A stretch of 63,196 nt of DNA from NCBI GenBank assembly GCA_014879945.1, contig JACSRE010000168.1, positions 1 through 63,196 of the forward strand. The letters are read 5' to 3'. Position numbers and translations under genes: made by a program. The stretch comes from Myxococcus sp. (GTDB lineage Bacteria > Myxococcota > Myxococcia > Myxococcales > Myxococcaceae). The notes beneath the pieces are model-generated. The model saw nothing but the letters and a program-made list of their open reading frames with translations, was not told the origin of the DNA and ran no database searches. Below, one piece after another: positions 29,301 through 40,400 of the stretch (its first letter is position 1; each line of letters begins with the position of its first letter).

Positions 29301-32300
29301 GCTGCCGTCTGCGCGGGGCCCCCGCCTGGCGGGCGTCAGCTCCTTCGGCTTTGGCGGCAGCAACTTCCACACGGTGCTCGAGGAGTACGGCGACCGCCGC
29401 CTCGCGCCTGCGTGGGATGGCTCGGTGGAGTTGGTCGCGCTCTCGGCTGCCGATGGGCCGTCGCTGCTGGGCAGGTTGAACGAGGCGATGAAGGCCGAGG
29501 ATCTCGCGACGTTCGCGGCAGCGTCACGCGCCGCCTTCCGTGCCGACGACGCGCAGCGCCTGGTGATCGTCGTCGAGGCCGGCAGGTCGTTGTCGTCGGT
29601 GGTGCAGCCGCTCGTCGCGAAGGTCCAGGCCGGTCAGCCGTTCACCTCGCAAGAGGGCGTGGCCTACGGCGTGGGCGCTCCAGTCGGCAGCCTGGCCTTC
29701 GTCTTCCCCGGGCAGGGCTCGCAGCACGTCGACATGGCGCGAGAGCTCTGCTGCGTGTTCCCCGAGCTGCTCGAGTCGGTGGCGTCGATGCCCGACGTCG
29801 CGGCGCGGGTGTACCCGCTGCCGACGTTCGACGACGCCGAGCGCAAGCGCAGGGAAGCGGCGCTGACGAAGACCGACGTCGCGCAGCCGGCGATCGGCGC
29901 GGTGAGCCGTGGGCTGCTTCAGCTCCTCGGGCGCTTTGGCGTCAAGCCCGCGCTGGTGGCCGGGCACTCCTACGGTGAGCTGGTGGCGCTCCACGCCGCG
30001 GGCGTGCTGTCGAGCGCGGGCTTCGAGGCCGCCTCCCGTCGTCGCGGCGAGCTGATGGCCGGTGACGGCTCCGATCTCGGCACCATGATCGCGGTGCTGG
30101 CGCCGCTGGCCGAGGTCGAGCAGTTGCTGATCGACGAGAAGCTCGCGCTGGTGCTCGCCAACCGCAACGGGCCGGCGCAGGCGGTGCTCTCGGGCGCGCG
30201 CGGCGAGATCGATCGCGCCGAGGCGGCGTGCAAGGCGAAGGGGCTGCGGGCCACCCGGCTCAACGTGGGCGCGGCGTTCCACAGCCCGCTCGTCTCACCA
30301 GCCGCGGCGGCGTTCGCGACCTCGCTGTCGTCGCTCGACTTCGGCGCGCCGTCGATTCCGGTCATCGCCAACACCACCGGCCAGCCGTACCCGGCCGACG
30401 CGGCGGCGGCGAAGTCGCTGCTGGCGAACCAGCTGGCGCTCCCGGTTCGGTTCGACGCCGTCGTCGAGACGCTGCACGCCCTCGGGGCGCGCACCTTCGT
30501 CGAGGTCGGGCCGAAGACGGCGCTCTCGGGCATGGTGAAGTCCATCCTCGGGGAGCGCCCCTTCACGGCGCTCTCGCTCGATGGCCAGGGCCGGCGGGGC
30601 GCGATCTTCGAGCTGGCGCTGGTGCTGGCACGGCTGGCCGCCGAGGGGCGGGCGGTGCGGTTGGCGGAGTGGCAGAAGGTGGCGCCGCCGCCGCGGTGGG
30701 TCGCCCGGCCGCCGCGCAAGCCGAAGATGGTCGTCCCTCTCAACGGGGCCAACTACCGCGCGCCGGTGCCGCCGAAGCCGGCCGTCGCCCCCAGGCCCAT
30801 CGTCGTCACCCCAGCGCCCTCGATCGCGCCGAACAACGGAGTCTCTGTGAACGGGAAGAACGGCACCAACGGGACCCACGCGCCGCAGTCGCCGGCGTCG
30901 CCGCTACCGTCGTCGAGTGAGGCGCTCCGCCTGTACCAGGAGAACCTGCGGGCGCTGCAGGCGCTCCAGGAGCAGACCGCGAAGGTGCACCAGTTGTTCC
31001 TCGAGGGGCAGCTGGCCGCGCAACAGAACGTCGCCGCGCTGCTGGGTGGACAGGTCGCCAACGTCGCCGCGCCTCGTTCCTTTGCGCCCGTGCCGCAGCC
31101 CGTGGCGTTCTCACCCGTGGTGGTTGCCTCCCCGCCGCAGCCCGCGCTTCCTCCCGCGCCCCGTGCAGTCGTCGCCGCTGCGCCCCCAGCCGTCGCCGCG
31201 CGCGTGGTGGCGCCTTTGCCCGCAGCCGCGCAATCCCCGGTCGACGTCGTCCCGCTGCTCCTCCAGGTCGTCTCGGAGGCCACCGGCTACCCCATCGAGA
31301 CCCTCGCGCTCGGCATGGATCTCGAGGCCGACCTCGGCATCGACTCCATCAAGCGCGTCGAGATCCTCTCGATGTTGTCTCGCCGCGTCCCCGGCGCCCC
31401 TTCGGTGAACCCCGAGAAGTTGGGCAGCCTGCGCACCCTCGAGCAGGTCGCCGACTTCGTTCGCGGCGCCGCGGGAACGTCGGCCCCGCCCGTCAGCCCA
31501 GCCGCTCCGGCGAAGGCGATGGTGGACACGCGCGCGACCCTGCTGGCGACCGTCGCAGAGCTGACCGGCTACCCCATCGACACGCTCTCGCTCGAGATGG
31601 ATCTCGAGGCCGATCTCGGCATCGACTCGATCAAGCGGGTCGAGATTCTCTCGCTGCTCTCTCGCCGCATTCCCGGCGCCCCGTCGGTGAACCCCGAGAA
31701 GCTGTCGGGCCTCAAGACGCTGGCGCAGGTGCACGCGTTCATCTCCGAGTCGGTGCCGGCGGCCGCGGTGGTGACGGCGCCCGCGAAGCTCGTCGCGCCT
31801 GCAGCCGTCGACTTCAGCGCGGTGCTGCTCTCGACGGTCTCGGAGCTCACGGGTTATCCCGCCGAGACGCTCACCCTGTCGATGGATCTCGAGGCCGATC
31901 TCGGCATCGACTCGATCAAGCGGGTGGAGATCCTCTCCTTGTTGTCGCGGCGAATCCCCAACGCGCCCTCCGTCGACCCCGAGAAGCTGTCTGGCCTGAG
32001 AACGCTCGAGCAGGTGCTCGGCTTCGTCAGCGGCGCCGGTGCCCTTCAGCAGGCCGTCGAGGCTGCGCCGCCCCCGGTGGTGACGAAGCTCGCGAAGGTC
32101 GAGGGGCCAGGGCCGTCGCCGGCGCCGTCCTCCGAGGTGGTCAGGCGCATCGTCGTGCCGGTGCGCGCGAAGCCCGCGATGATTGAGCCGGTCGGGTTGC
32201 CGGCCGGGCGGGTGCTGATCGCCGGCGACGACCGAGAGCTGGTGAAGTCGCTGGTGCGCGTGTTCGAGCGCGTCGGTCAGGCCTTTGAGGTGCTGACGCC

Positions 32301-34440
32301 GGGCGCGCCCATCGCTGGCTCCGTCGCGGGCCTGATCCTCACCGCGCCGCATACGGCCGCGTGGGATGAGCAGGCGGAGCTGGCCCTCAAGCAGGCGCTC
32401 CTGTTCGCGCGAGCAGCCTCGCCGTCGCTGCGCGCCACCCCCGGCTCGTTCGTGGTCGCCGTCAGTCGCCGGGACGGCGCCTTCGGCTTCGGGCGCACCG
32501 CGCTCGACGCGCACCCGCTGGCTGGCGCGCTGGGCGGCCTGGTGAAGACCCTGTCCCTGGAGTGGCCCGAGGTGCGCTGTCGCTCCCTCGACGTCTCGGC
32601 GCACTGGTCGGCCGACGACGCCGCGCAGGCCCTGATCGACGAGCTCGCCAACGCCGGCCCTTCGGAGCTCGGCCTGGGCCCTGCGGGGCGGGTGACCCTC
32701 GGGCTGCGCGAAGCAGAGGTGCAGGGTGGCGCGCTCCCGCTGAAGCCGGGCGACGTCGTCGTCGTGACCGGCGGCGCCCGCGGCGTCACCGCCGACTGTG
32801 CGCGTGAGCTCGCCCGAGCGTCGGGCGCGACGCTGCTGCTGCTGGGACGCTCCCCGGCGCCGGTTGACGAGCCCGCGTGGCTCGCCGCCGCTCCAGACGA
32901 GGCCGCGATCAAGAAGGCCCTCGTCGATCAGGCCCCGGCCGGGAGCCGCCCGAGCCCGCGGCAGCTCGCCGAGTCGTGCCGGCTGGTGCTGGCCTCTCGC
33001 GACATTCGCTCGACCCTCGAGGCGGCGCGCGCGATCGGCGTGAAGGCCGAGTACCGGCAGGTGGACGTGCGAGATCTCGACGCGGTGAAGGCCGTGCTGG
33101 CCGACGCGCGCGCGAACCTGGGGCCGATTCGTGGCCTGGTGCACGGCGCCGGGGTGCTCCGCGACAAGCGCATCGAGGACAAGCGTGACGACGACTTCGA
33201 TCAGGTGCTCGACCCGAAGATCGCCGGGCTCCGCGCCCTGCTCGAGGCGACCCGGGCCGACCCGCTCACGGTGGTGGGGCTGTTCTCGTCGGTGAGCGGT
33301 CGGTTCGGCCGCAAAGGACAGTCGGACTACGCGCTCGCCAACCAGGCCCTGGTGTCGATCGCCCAGGCCGAGGCGCTCAAGCGGCCGGCGTGCCGCGTCG
33401 TCGCGCTCGACTGGGGCCCGTGGGCCGGCGGCATGGTGACGCCGTCGCTCGAGGCGACCTTCAAGGCCGAGGGCATCTCCCTCATCCCGCTCCAGACCGG
33501 AGCGCAGGCCTTCGTCGATGAGCTCCGCGTCGATGCGTCGGGGCCGCGCGAGGTGGTGCTGGGGGCGGGCTTCGGTGACGCCGCCGAGGCCGGCTGGGCG
33601 CTGGTGCGCACCTCGCGCGTCGAGCGCTCCTGGCCCGTGCTGGCCGATCACCGCCTCAACGGCAAAGAGGTGCTGCCGTTCGCGATGACGCTCGAGTGGT
33701 TCCTGCAGGCCGGGCGCGCGCTGGGTGACGGCGCGGCCGCGATCGAGCTCGAAGACGTGCGCGTGCTCCGGGGCATCTCGTTCGAGGGCGACCGCGAGGA
33801 GCTCTCGGTGTGGGCGGGCCGGGCCGAAGCGCGCGAGGGGAAGACGGTGATTCCGCTCGAGCTGCGCAACCGGAAAGACGTGGTGCACGTGCGTGGGCTG
33901 GCGGTGCTGCACGCAGCGCCTCGCGTGTCGGAGCGCCTCAAGATCGTCTCGGCGCCCTCGTTCCCGACCCCCGTGAGCGAGCTCTACGCGAGCCAGCTCT
34001 TCCACGGCCCCAGCCTCTGGGCGCTGCGATCGATCGAAGGGCTCGGCGAGGCCGGCATGGCGCTGACGCTCAAGACGCACGCCACCTCGGAGCGGCTGGT
34101 GCCCGGCCCGTCGCAGGCGTGGGCGCTCGACCCGCTCTGCGTCGACGGCGTCTTCCAGGCGATGATCGTCTGGGCCCGGGCCCAGCTCGGGGCGCCGTCG
34201 CTGCCCTCGAAGCTCGGCGGGGTGCGGGTGGTCCGCCCGTTCACCCCGGGTGACGTCAAGGCCATCATCCGGGTGCGCTCGGTCGACGGCGCCATCGTCA
34301 CCGCGGACGTCGACTTGATCGACGCCTCGGGCGCCCTGGCCGCGCAGCTCGAGGGCTACGAGTGCACCGTCAGCGCCAGCCTCACGCGCGCGTTCACGGC
34401 CGATTCACAGCCCCTGCAGACGACCACGCCCCTGGCATGA
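26302..34440 (+). CDS. PUFA synthase subunit, ER-KS-AT-ACP-ACP-ACP-KR-DH (PfaD-PfaA fusion)
   Basis: An iterative type I PUFA-synthase megasynthase of 2712 aa. GTG 26302 has AGGAG 6 bp upstream. Domains in order: PfaD-type FMN enoyl reductase (residues ~1-550, with EADSGGHTDNRPLVLLLP); ketosynthase (~570-1020; DAACASS with Cys774, EAHGTGT, VGHTK); malonyl-type acyltransferase (~1130-1430; GHSYG, Ser1223); three ACPs with identical GIDSIKRVEIL sites (Ser1682, Ser1776, Ser1871); ketoreductase (~2150-2420; VTGGARGV, Ser/Tyr2343 in SDYALANQ); PKS-type dehydratase (~2435-2700; DHRLNGKEVLPF with His2450, Asp in ALDPLCVDG). The fused N-terminal ER is unusual; it is normally a separate protein. It overlaps the next gene as ATGA. 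Confidence 0.95.
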   Translation: MTRPTLAAHSLGAFSPGESPPRTGPEAFRLLLAQVGAPISVVDVGGRPAIARGGVASIGPVPAEGQLPLLGHAPALTPDRLGDRSFLAAYGVDAALVVGEMANGIASEALVEAVSRAGLLGMFGAAGLSLPRVTAAIDRLSASLPGTPWGINLIHSPDDQKLEAALVELFLARGLRIVSASAYLDLTLPVVKYRVTGLRRGADGSIVVPNRLMAKVSRVEVARKFLEPAPERFLNELVASGAITREQAELAAQVPMADDVTAEADSGGHTDNRPLVLLLPALQALRDQICAERGYAVRPRVGAGGGIATPASVASAFSMGAAYVVTGSINQATREAGTSDAVRQLLAQAGPTDVAMAPAADMFEMGVKVQVLTRGTLFAVRAQRLYELYRAHGSIAALPEAVREELEAKYFRATLEEAWAGCERFFSERDPAQLERARQDPKHQLALLFRAYLGQASRWANDGVADRKLDYQVWCGPAMGAFNAWTKGSVLESWSARDAVTISKNLLVGACVLTRAAALRAQGVVLPADVEAFAPRPLEELEQLTRSEAPPHVAAQPAKTYTTDVTTGPRRKEPIAIVGIGAMFPKAENAQALWRLLRTGQDAVSDVPPTHFSVADYFDADQKAPDMTYAKRGAFLPTTPFDPTEFGIPPSILEATDTSQLLSLVVAKMALDDAGYPDDGQWDRSRVSVLLGVTGTQELVISLGARLGHPHWKKALADAGVDEGTAKDVVERIGASYVGWQENSFPGLLGNVVAGRIANRFDLGGTNCVVDAACASSLGALNLGIAELESKRTDMVLTGGVDTLNDIFMHMCFSKTPALSATGDARPFSDKADGTLLGEGIGMVVLKRLSDAERDGDRVYAVIRGLGTSSDGRAKSIYAPLPRGQARALKNAYQDANVRPRDITLLEAHGTGTKAGDAAEFEALQAVFREDSLDVQWAALGSVKSQVGHTKAAAGAAGLIKAALALHHKVIPPTLKVDRPNPSLKLESSPFAIAGAARPWLPSARGPRLAGVSSFGFGGSNFHTVLEEYGDRRLAPAWDGSVELVALSAADGPSLLGRLNEAMKAEDLATFAAASRAAFRADDAQRLVIVVEAGRSLSSVVQPLVAKVQAGQPFTSQEGVAYGVGAPVGSLAFVFPGQGSQHVDMARELCCVFPELLESVASMPDVAARVYPLPTFDDAERKRREAALTKTDVAQPAIGAVSRGLLQLLGRFGVKPALVAGHSYGELVALHAAGVLSSAGFEAASRRRGELMAGDGSDLGTMIAVLAPLAEVEQLLIDEKLALVLANRNGPAQAVLSGARGEIDRAEAACKAKGLRATRLNVGAAFHSPLVSPAAAAFATSLSSLDFGAPSIPVIANTTGQPYPADAAAAKSLLANQLALPVRFDAVVETLHALGARTFVEVGPKTALSGMVKSILGERPFTALSLDGQGRRGAIFELALVLARLAAEGRAVRLAEWQKVAPPPRWVARPPRKPKMVVPLNGANYRAPVPPKPAVAPRPIVVTPAPSIAPNNGVSVNGKNGTNGTHAPQSPASPLPSSSEALRLYQENLRALQALQEQTAKVHQLFLEGQLAAQQNVAALLGGQVANVAAPRSFAPVPQPVAFSPVVVASPPQPALPPAPRAVVAAAPPAVAARVVAPLPAAAQSPVDVVPLLLQVVSEATGYPIETLALGMDLEADLGIDSIKRVEILSMLSRRVPGAPSVNPEKLGSLRTLEQVADFVRGAAGTSAPPVSPAAPAKAMVDTRATLLATVAELTGYPIDTLSLEMDLEADLGIDSIKRVEILSLLSRRIPGAPSVNPEKLSGLKTLAQVHAFISESVPAAAVVTAPAKLVAPAAVDFSAVLLSTVSELTGYPAETLTLSMDLEADLGIDSIKRVEILSLLSRRIPNAPSVDPEKLSGLRTLEQVLGFVSGAGALQQAVEAAPPPVVTKLAKVEGPGPSPAPSSEVVRRIVVPVRAKPAMIEPVGLPAGRVLIAGDDRELVKSLVRVFERVGQAFEVLTPGAPIAGSVAGLILTAPHTAAWDEQAELALKQALLFARAASPSLRATPGSFVVAVSRRDGAFGFGRTALDAHPLAGALGGLVKTLSLEWPEVRCRSLDVSAHWSADDAAQALIDELANAGPSELGLGPAGRVTLGLREAEVQGGALPLKPGDVVVVTGGARGVTADCARELARASGATLLLLGRSPAPVDEPAWLAAAPDEAAIKKALVDQAPAGSRPSPRQLAESCRLVLASRDIRSTLEAARAIGVKAEYRQVDVRDLDAVKAVLADARANLGPIRGLVHGAGVLRDKRIEDKRDDDFDQVLDPKIAGLRALLEATRADPLTVVGLFSSVSGRFGRKGQSDYALANQALVSIAQAEALKRPACRVVALDWGPWAGGMVTPSLEATFKAEGISLIPLQTGAQAFVDELRVDASGPREVVLGAGFGDAAEAGWALVRTSRVERSWPVLADHRLNGKEVLPFAMTLEWFLQAGRALGDGAAAIELEDVRVLRGISFEGDREELSVWAGRAEAREGKTVIPLELRNRKDVVHVRGLAVLHAAPRVSERLKIVSAPSFPTPVSELYASQLFHGPSLWALRSIEGLGEAGMALTLKTHATSERLVPGPSQAWALDPLCVDGVFQAMIVWARAQLGAPSLPSKLGGVRVVRPFTPGDVKAIIRVRSVDGAIVTADVDLIDASGALAAQLEGYECTVSASLTRAFTADSQPLQTTTPLA
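31230..32040 (+). repeat. Triplicated acyl-carrier-protein domains
   Basis: Three tandem ACP-coding units of about 285 bp have phosphopantetheine serines at 31345, 31627 and 31912. Each shares MDLEADLGIDSIKRVEIL and PSVNPEKL-like segments, indicating recent duplication. Ala/Pro linkers separate them. Confidence 0.9.
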
Positions 34441-37400
34441 CGTCGCGCCGCGCCATCGCCATCGTGGGCCTGGGAGGCCGGTTCCCCGGCGCGCCGTCGG
34501 TCGACGCGTTGTGGCGCGTCGTGGCCGAGGGCCGAGCGATGGCGCGCGACGTGCCGGCCTCGCGCTGGCCGATCGACGCGTCAGCGGTGGTGCGCGCGTC
34601 GGGGGGCCTCGACCAGGCGCGCTCCCGAAGGGCGTGCGTGCTCGATCCCTTCGAGCCCGAGCTCGAGGGGCTCGCGCTCGATGGCGCTCCGCTGACGCCG
34701 CTGGTGCGACTGGCGCTCGACGTGGCGGTGCAGACGTTCAGGAGCGCGGCCGGCGCGAAGATCGATCGCGCGCGCACCTCGGCGATCGTCGCCAACATCG
34801 CGCTGCCCACCGATGGCGCCTCGGCGTTGTCCGAGCAGGTGTTCTTCGAGGCGGTCTTCCCGGGGAGCGCGCCCCCCGAGGCCGATCCCCGCGAGGCCTT
34901 CCCCTCGGCGTGGCCGATCGGCGTGATGGCGAAGGCGCTCGGCCTCGGCCGTGGCAGCTTCACCCTCGACGCCGCGTGCGCCTCGTCGCTCTACGCGCTG
35001 CACCTGGGGTGTTTGGAGCTCGAGGCCGGCCGGGTGGACGCGGTGCTGGCTGGCGGCGTGTCGCTCCCGCAGCAGCTCTACACGCAGATCGGCTTCACCC
35101 AGCTGCAGGCGCTCTCGCCGAGCGGCGTGTGCGCGCCGTTCACGGCTCACGCTGACGGGCTGGTGGTGGGGGAGGGCGGCGGCCTGGCGCTGCTCAAGCG
35201 CCTCGAAGACGCCGAGCGTGACGGCGATCGGGTGCTGGCCGTCATTCGAGGCATCGGGCTCTCGAACGACGTCGGTGGGAGCCTGCTGTCGCCGGACTCC
35301 GAGGGTCAGCTGCGCGCGATGCGGGCCGCCTATGCGATGGCGGGTTGGTCGCCTGATGACGTTCAGCTCGTCGAGTGTCACGGCACCGGCACCCCGCGGG
35401 GCGATCAGGTCGAGCTCCACAGCCTCAAGACGTTGTTCGGTGGTGCCGCGCCGGTCATCGGCTCGGTGAAGAGCAACGTCGGCCACCTCCTCACCGCGGC
35501 GGGCATGGCAGGCCTGAGCAAGGTGATCGGCGCCATCACCCACCAGACGCTGCCGCCCAACGCCAACGCCCACGACGTGCTCGCGTCGGCCGCGCCGCTG
35601 CAGGTGCTCGAGCGACCGCGCCCGTGGGAGGGCCAGGGGCCACGTCGCGCCGCCGTCTCGGGGTTCGGCTTCGGCGGCATCAACGCGCACGTGCTGCTCG
35701 AGGAGTACGCGCCGGGTGCGTCTGCGCAGGTGCCGGCCGCGCAGGACGCAGAGCCCATCGCCATCGTCGGGCTTGGCGTGCACGTGGGCGCGCTCGCCTC
35801 GGTCGAGGCCTTCGGCACGACGCTCTTTGGGGGTGGCTCGGCCCTCACGGCGCGGCCTGCGACCCGCTGGAAGACGCAGGCGGGGCGCGCGCTCGAGGGC
35901 GCGTGGATCGAGGCGCTCGAGATCCCCATCGGGCGCTTCAAGGTGCCGCCGCTCGAGCTGCCGTCGGTGTTGCCGCAGCAGTTGTTGATGCTCGAGGTCG
36001 CCGCGAACGCGGTGGCAGACGCGGGCGGGCTGGGGCCCGGGCCGCACCCGCGGGTCGGCGCCGTCGTCGGGCTCGGCCTCGACCTCGAGACGACCTCTTT
36101 TCACCTCCGCTGGGTGCTGGAGCGCCACGCCCGTTCGTCGCTGGCCGCGGCCGGCCTCGACGTGACCGAGCGGGAGCTCGAAGGGTGGCTGAAGGACGTC
36201 AAGGCGAGGCTCTCGGCGCCGCTCGATGCCCAGCGGGTGTTGGGCGCCCTGGGCGGCATCGTCACCAGCCGGCTCGCGCGCGAGCTGTCACTGGGTGGGC
36301 CGAGCTTCGGCGTACAGGCCGAGGAGGGAAGCGGGCTGCGCGCGCTCGAGGTGGCGGCGCGGTTGCTTCAGCGCGGCGAGGTCGACTGCATGATCGTCGG
36401 CGCGGTCGAGCTGGCCGGAGATCTCCGCCGGGTGCTGGCTGCCGAGGAACTGGGGCGCGGCGGGCTGCCCGCCGATGGCGCGGCCGCGGTGGTGCTGAAG
36501 CGGTTGGGCGACGCCACGCGGGCCGGTGACGCCATCTCGGCGGTGATCCGCGGCTTCGGCGCGTCGGTCGTCGAGCGCCCTCAGGACGCGGTCGCGCGCG
36601 CGTGGCGTGAGGCGGGGACTGCGCCGCCCGCGACGCTCCGCGCGGCTGATGGGCTGAACGATCAGCTCGGTGTTCCCGGTGCGGCAGCAGGGCTCGTCGC
36701 GGTCGTCGAGGGGAGCCTCAGCCTCAGGCACCGGGTTCGAGGGCAGGGGAAGGGAAGGCGCGCGGCGATCTGGAGCGCGGGCTCCACGCCTCGACGGCTC
36801 GGCGTCAGCAGCCTCGGGTTTGATGGCACGGCGCTGCACGTCGCGCTGGAAGAGGCGCCTGCGGGCGTGCCCTCGTCGATCTTCGAGGGCTCGCGGCCTG
36901 CCGGGCTGTTCCTGGTCGACGCGGCGACGCGCGAGGACCTGTCGGCGCTGGTCTCTGCCAACCGCTCCGCGTCGATCGATCGTCTCGCCGCCACCTGGTT
37001 TCAGCGCGCCCCGACACCCATCGCGCCCACGGCCTTCGTCGCGACCTCGGCCGACGAGCTGCTGCGGCAGCTCCGCGCGGGCCGACCGGCGCCGACGCCG
37101 ATCGACGGGGAGCTCGCCTTCGTCTTCCCCGGCTCCGGCAGCCACTTCGAGGGCATGGGCGAGACGCTGCCGCTGGCGCTGCCGCAGGTGTTGGAGCAGC
37201 TGGGCCGCGAGGTGCACGACTTCTCGCGCCACCTCTTCCCCGAGCTCGCCGCGGGGCCCGCTGGGCTCGCCGAGATCATCGTGCGGCAGGTGACGCACGG
37301 CCTCGTGGTGCACGACGCGCTGAAGCTGCTGGGCGTCTCCGCGCAGGCGTACATGGGCTACAGCCTGGGTGAGTCGGCGGGGCTGTTCGCGTCGAGGGCC

Positions 37401-40400
37401 TGGCGCGATCGCGACACCATGTTCCGGCGCACGCTCGAGAGCGCGCTCTTCCGCACCCAGCTGACCAGCGACGGCACCGTCTTGCGCGCGGCCTTTGGTG
37501 ACGACGCCGAGTGGGCGGTCGCGCTGGTGATGCGCTCGAAGGACGAGATCCGGCCGGCGCTCTCAGGCACCGCGACGCTGCTCATCGTCAACGCACCGGG
37601 AGAATGTGTCATCGGGGGGCGACGCGATGACGTTCGCGCGGTCGTCGGCCGTCTCGGCGGCGCCGCGGTGTTCCTCGACGGCGTGCCGTTCGTTCATCTG
37701 CCGGCGATCGCGCCCGTGCAGGAGGACTACCGCGCGCTCCACCTGCTCCCGACGACGCCGCCGCCCGGCGTTCGGTTCTACAGCGCCGCGTGGGCGCGCT
37801 CGTACGAGGTCACCACCGAGCGCTGCGCCGCCTCGATCGTCGCCAACGCGATGCACGGCTTCGACTTCACGGCGCTGATCGAGCAGGCCTATGCCGACGG
37901 GGTGCGGGTCTTCGTCGAGCCGGGGCCGCAGGGCTCGTGCACCCGGATGATCGGCCGAATCCTCGGTGCGCGCCCCCACCTGGCGGTCGCGGCCTGCCAG
38001 CGAGGGCAGGACGGCTACGTCTCTCTGCTCCAGGCGGCAGCGAAGCTCCTCGAGGCAGGTCGAAGGCTCGAGCTCGGGCCGCTGTACGCGAAGGCCCCCA
38101 CGCTGCGCACCGCGGACTCGACGAAGCGCGCGCGGATCGTGGTTGGTGGCGCGCCGCTCGAGGTCCCTCCGCTCCCGGGCCGCCCGCCGACCGCGCCAGC
38201 GCGCCCTTCGCCGACCCTCGCGGTCGTCCCGATGCTGGTCCCCGCGCCTGAAGGCCAGGTCGCGGTGGGCGCGACGCCCGTCATGGTCTCGATGAACTCC
38301 ACTTCCCTCACTGACTTCCTGAAGACCTCGACCGCGACGGCGCGCGCCCACGAGGCGTATCTGCAGGTGGCCGAGCAGTCGATGGCGCTCCAGACCCGGT
38401 TGCTGGTGCAGCTGCAGGCCCTGGTCGAGCCGGGCGCTCCCGTGCAGCCCTCGGTCGGAGCGGCGCCGCCGGCGTTCGATCGCTCCGCGTGCCTCGAGTT
38501 CGCGGCCGGGAAGCTGTCGAAGGTGTTGGGGCCTGCCTTCGCCGCTGTTGACGGCTACCCGACCCGGGTGCGGCTGCCGACTGAGCCGCTGATGCTGGTC
38601 GATCGGATCACCGAGGTCGAGGGCGAACCCGGCAGCCTCACCTCAGGGCGCGTGGTGACCGAGCACGACGTGACCCCCGGCGCCTGGTACCTCGACGGCG
38701 GTCGCGTGCCGGTGTGCATCAGCGTCGAGGCAGGCCAGGCCGATCTCTTCTTGTCCGCCTACCTGGGCATCGATCTGCAGACGAAGGGTGAGCGCGTCTA
38801 CCGGCTGCTCGACGCGAAGATCGTCTTCCACCGCGACCTCCCGCGGGTGGGCGAGGTGATTCGCTACGACATCCGCATCGATCGCTTCGTGCGGCAGGGC
38901 GACACCTGGCTCTTCTTCTTCCGCTTCGACGGCGCCATCGCCGGTGAGCCGTTCATCACCATGTATGACGGGTGCGCCGGCTTCTTCAGCGCCGAGCAGC
39001 TGGACCAGGGCAAGGGCATCGTCGCCGAGGCGAAGAAGGTGGCGCCCGCGAAGGCTCCGGCCACCCCCCTGGCGCCCCACGGCGTCGAGACCCTCGACGA
39101 GGCGAAGGTCGAGGCGCTCCGGCGAGGCGACCTCAGGGCCGCCTTCCAGCTCGAGTTCCCGATTCGCACCTTGTCTCCGGCGCTGCGGCTGCCGACGGGA
39201 CGCATGCAGTTGGTCGATCGAATCCTCGAGCTCGACACGCGCGGCGGCGCGGCCGGGCTCGGGCTGGTGCTGGGCGAGCACGACGTCTCGCCCGACGCCT
39301 GGTACCTCACCTGCCACTTCTCGGACGACCCGGTGATGCCCGGCACGCTGATGTACGAGTGCTGTCTGCACACCCTGCGCGTGCTGCTGCTGCGCCTGGG
39401 CTGGGTCGATGACGCCGCCGACGTCGATCTCCACTACGCGCCGGTGCTCGGGCAACCGAGCCAGCTGAAGTGCCGCGGGCAGGTGCTCCCGACGACGAAG
39501 AATGTGCAGTACCGCGTCGAGATCGATCGGCTCGGGTACGGCCCTGAGCCCTTCGTCATCGCCACCGCGTCGATGTTCGCTGACGGCAAGCACGTGGTGC
39601 AGATGGAGGGCATGTCGGTGTGCATCAAGGGGCTGACGAAGGAGCGCCTCGACGCCATCTGGGCGCGCGCGCCGAAGCCGGCCGACGTGGTGTTCTCTCG
39701 AGAGCAGATCATCGAATACTGCGAAGGAGCGCCCTCGAAGTGCTTCGGCCCGGCGTACGCGCCCTTCGACTCGAGTGCGCGGCGCCTGGCCCGGCTGCCA
39801 CGCGATCCGTTCCGGTTCATCGATCGCGTCGTTGGCTGCGAGCCCCCGCCCCTGGTGATGGAGCCAGGCGGTTGGCTCACCTGTGAGTACGACGTGCCGC
39901 GCGACGCCTGGTACTTCGGGGCGAACCGCCAGAAGGCGATGCCGTTCTCGGTGCTGCTCGAGGCCGCGCTGCAGCCCTGCGGCTTCCTGGCGGCGTACGT
40001 CGGCTCGGCGCTGACCACGAACGAGGTGCTCTCGTTCCGCAACCTCGACGGCGCCGCAAAGGTCGAGCGCGAGGTCTTCGCTGACGTGGGCACCCTCACC
40101 ATGCGCGCGAGGCTGACGAAGGTCTCGCGCGCCGGCGGCATGCTCCTGCAGGAGTTCGACTTCGACGTCAGCGACCGCGCCGGGCTCGTCTACGGCGGCC
40201 ACACCGGCTTTGGGTTCTTCCCTCCGGCAGCGCTCGCGCAGCAGGTGGGCGTGCGTGGCGGCGCGCCGTGGGCGCTCGAGCGGGGGCGGGCATTCGCCCT
40301 GAGTCCTGCGCCTGGAGACTCCGGCGGACTCCGACTGCCCGGCGAGGGCTACGCGATGATCGACGCCATCGACGCGCTGCGGCTCGATGGCGGAGCGCAC

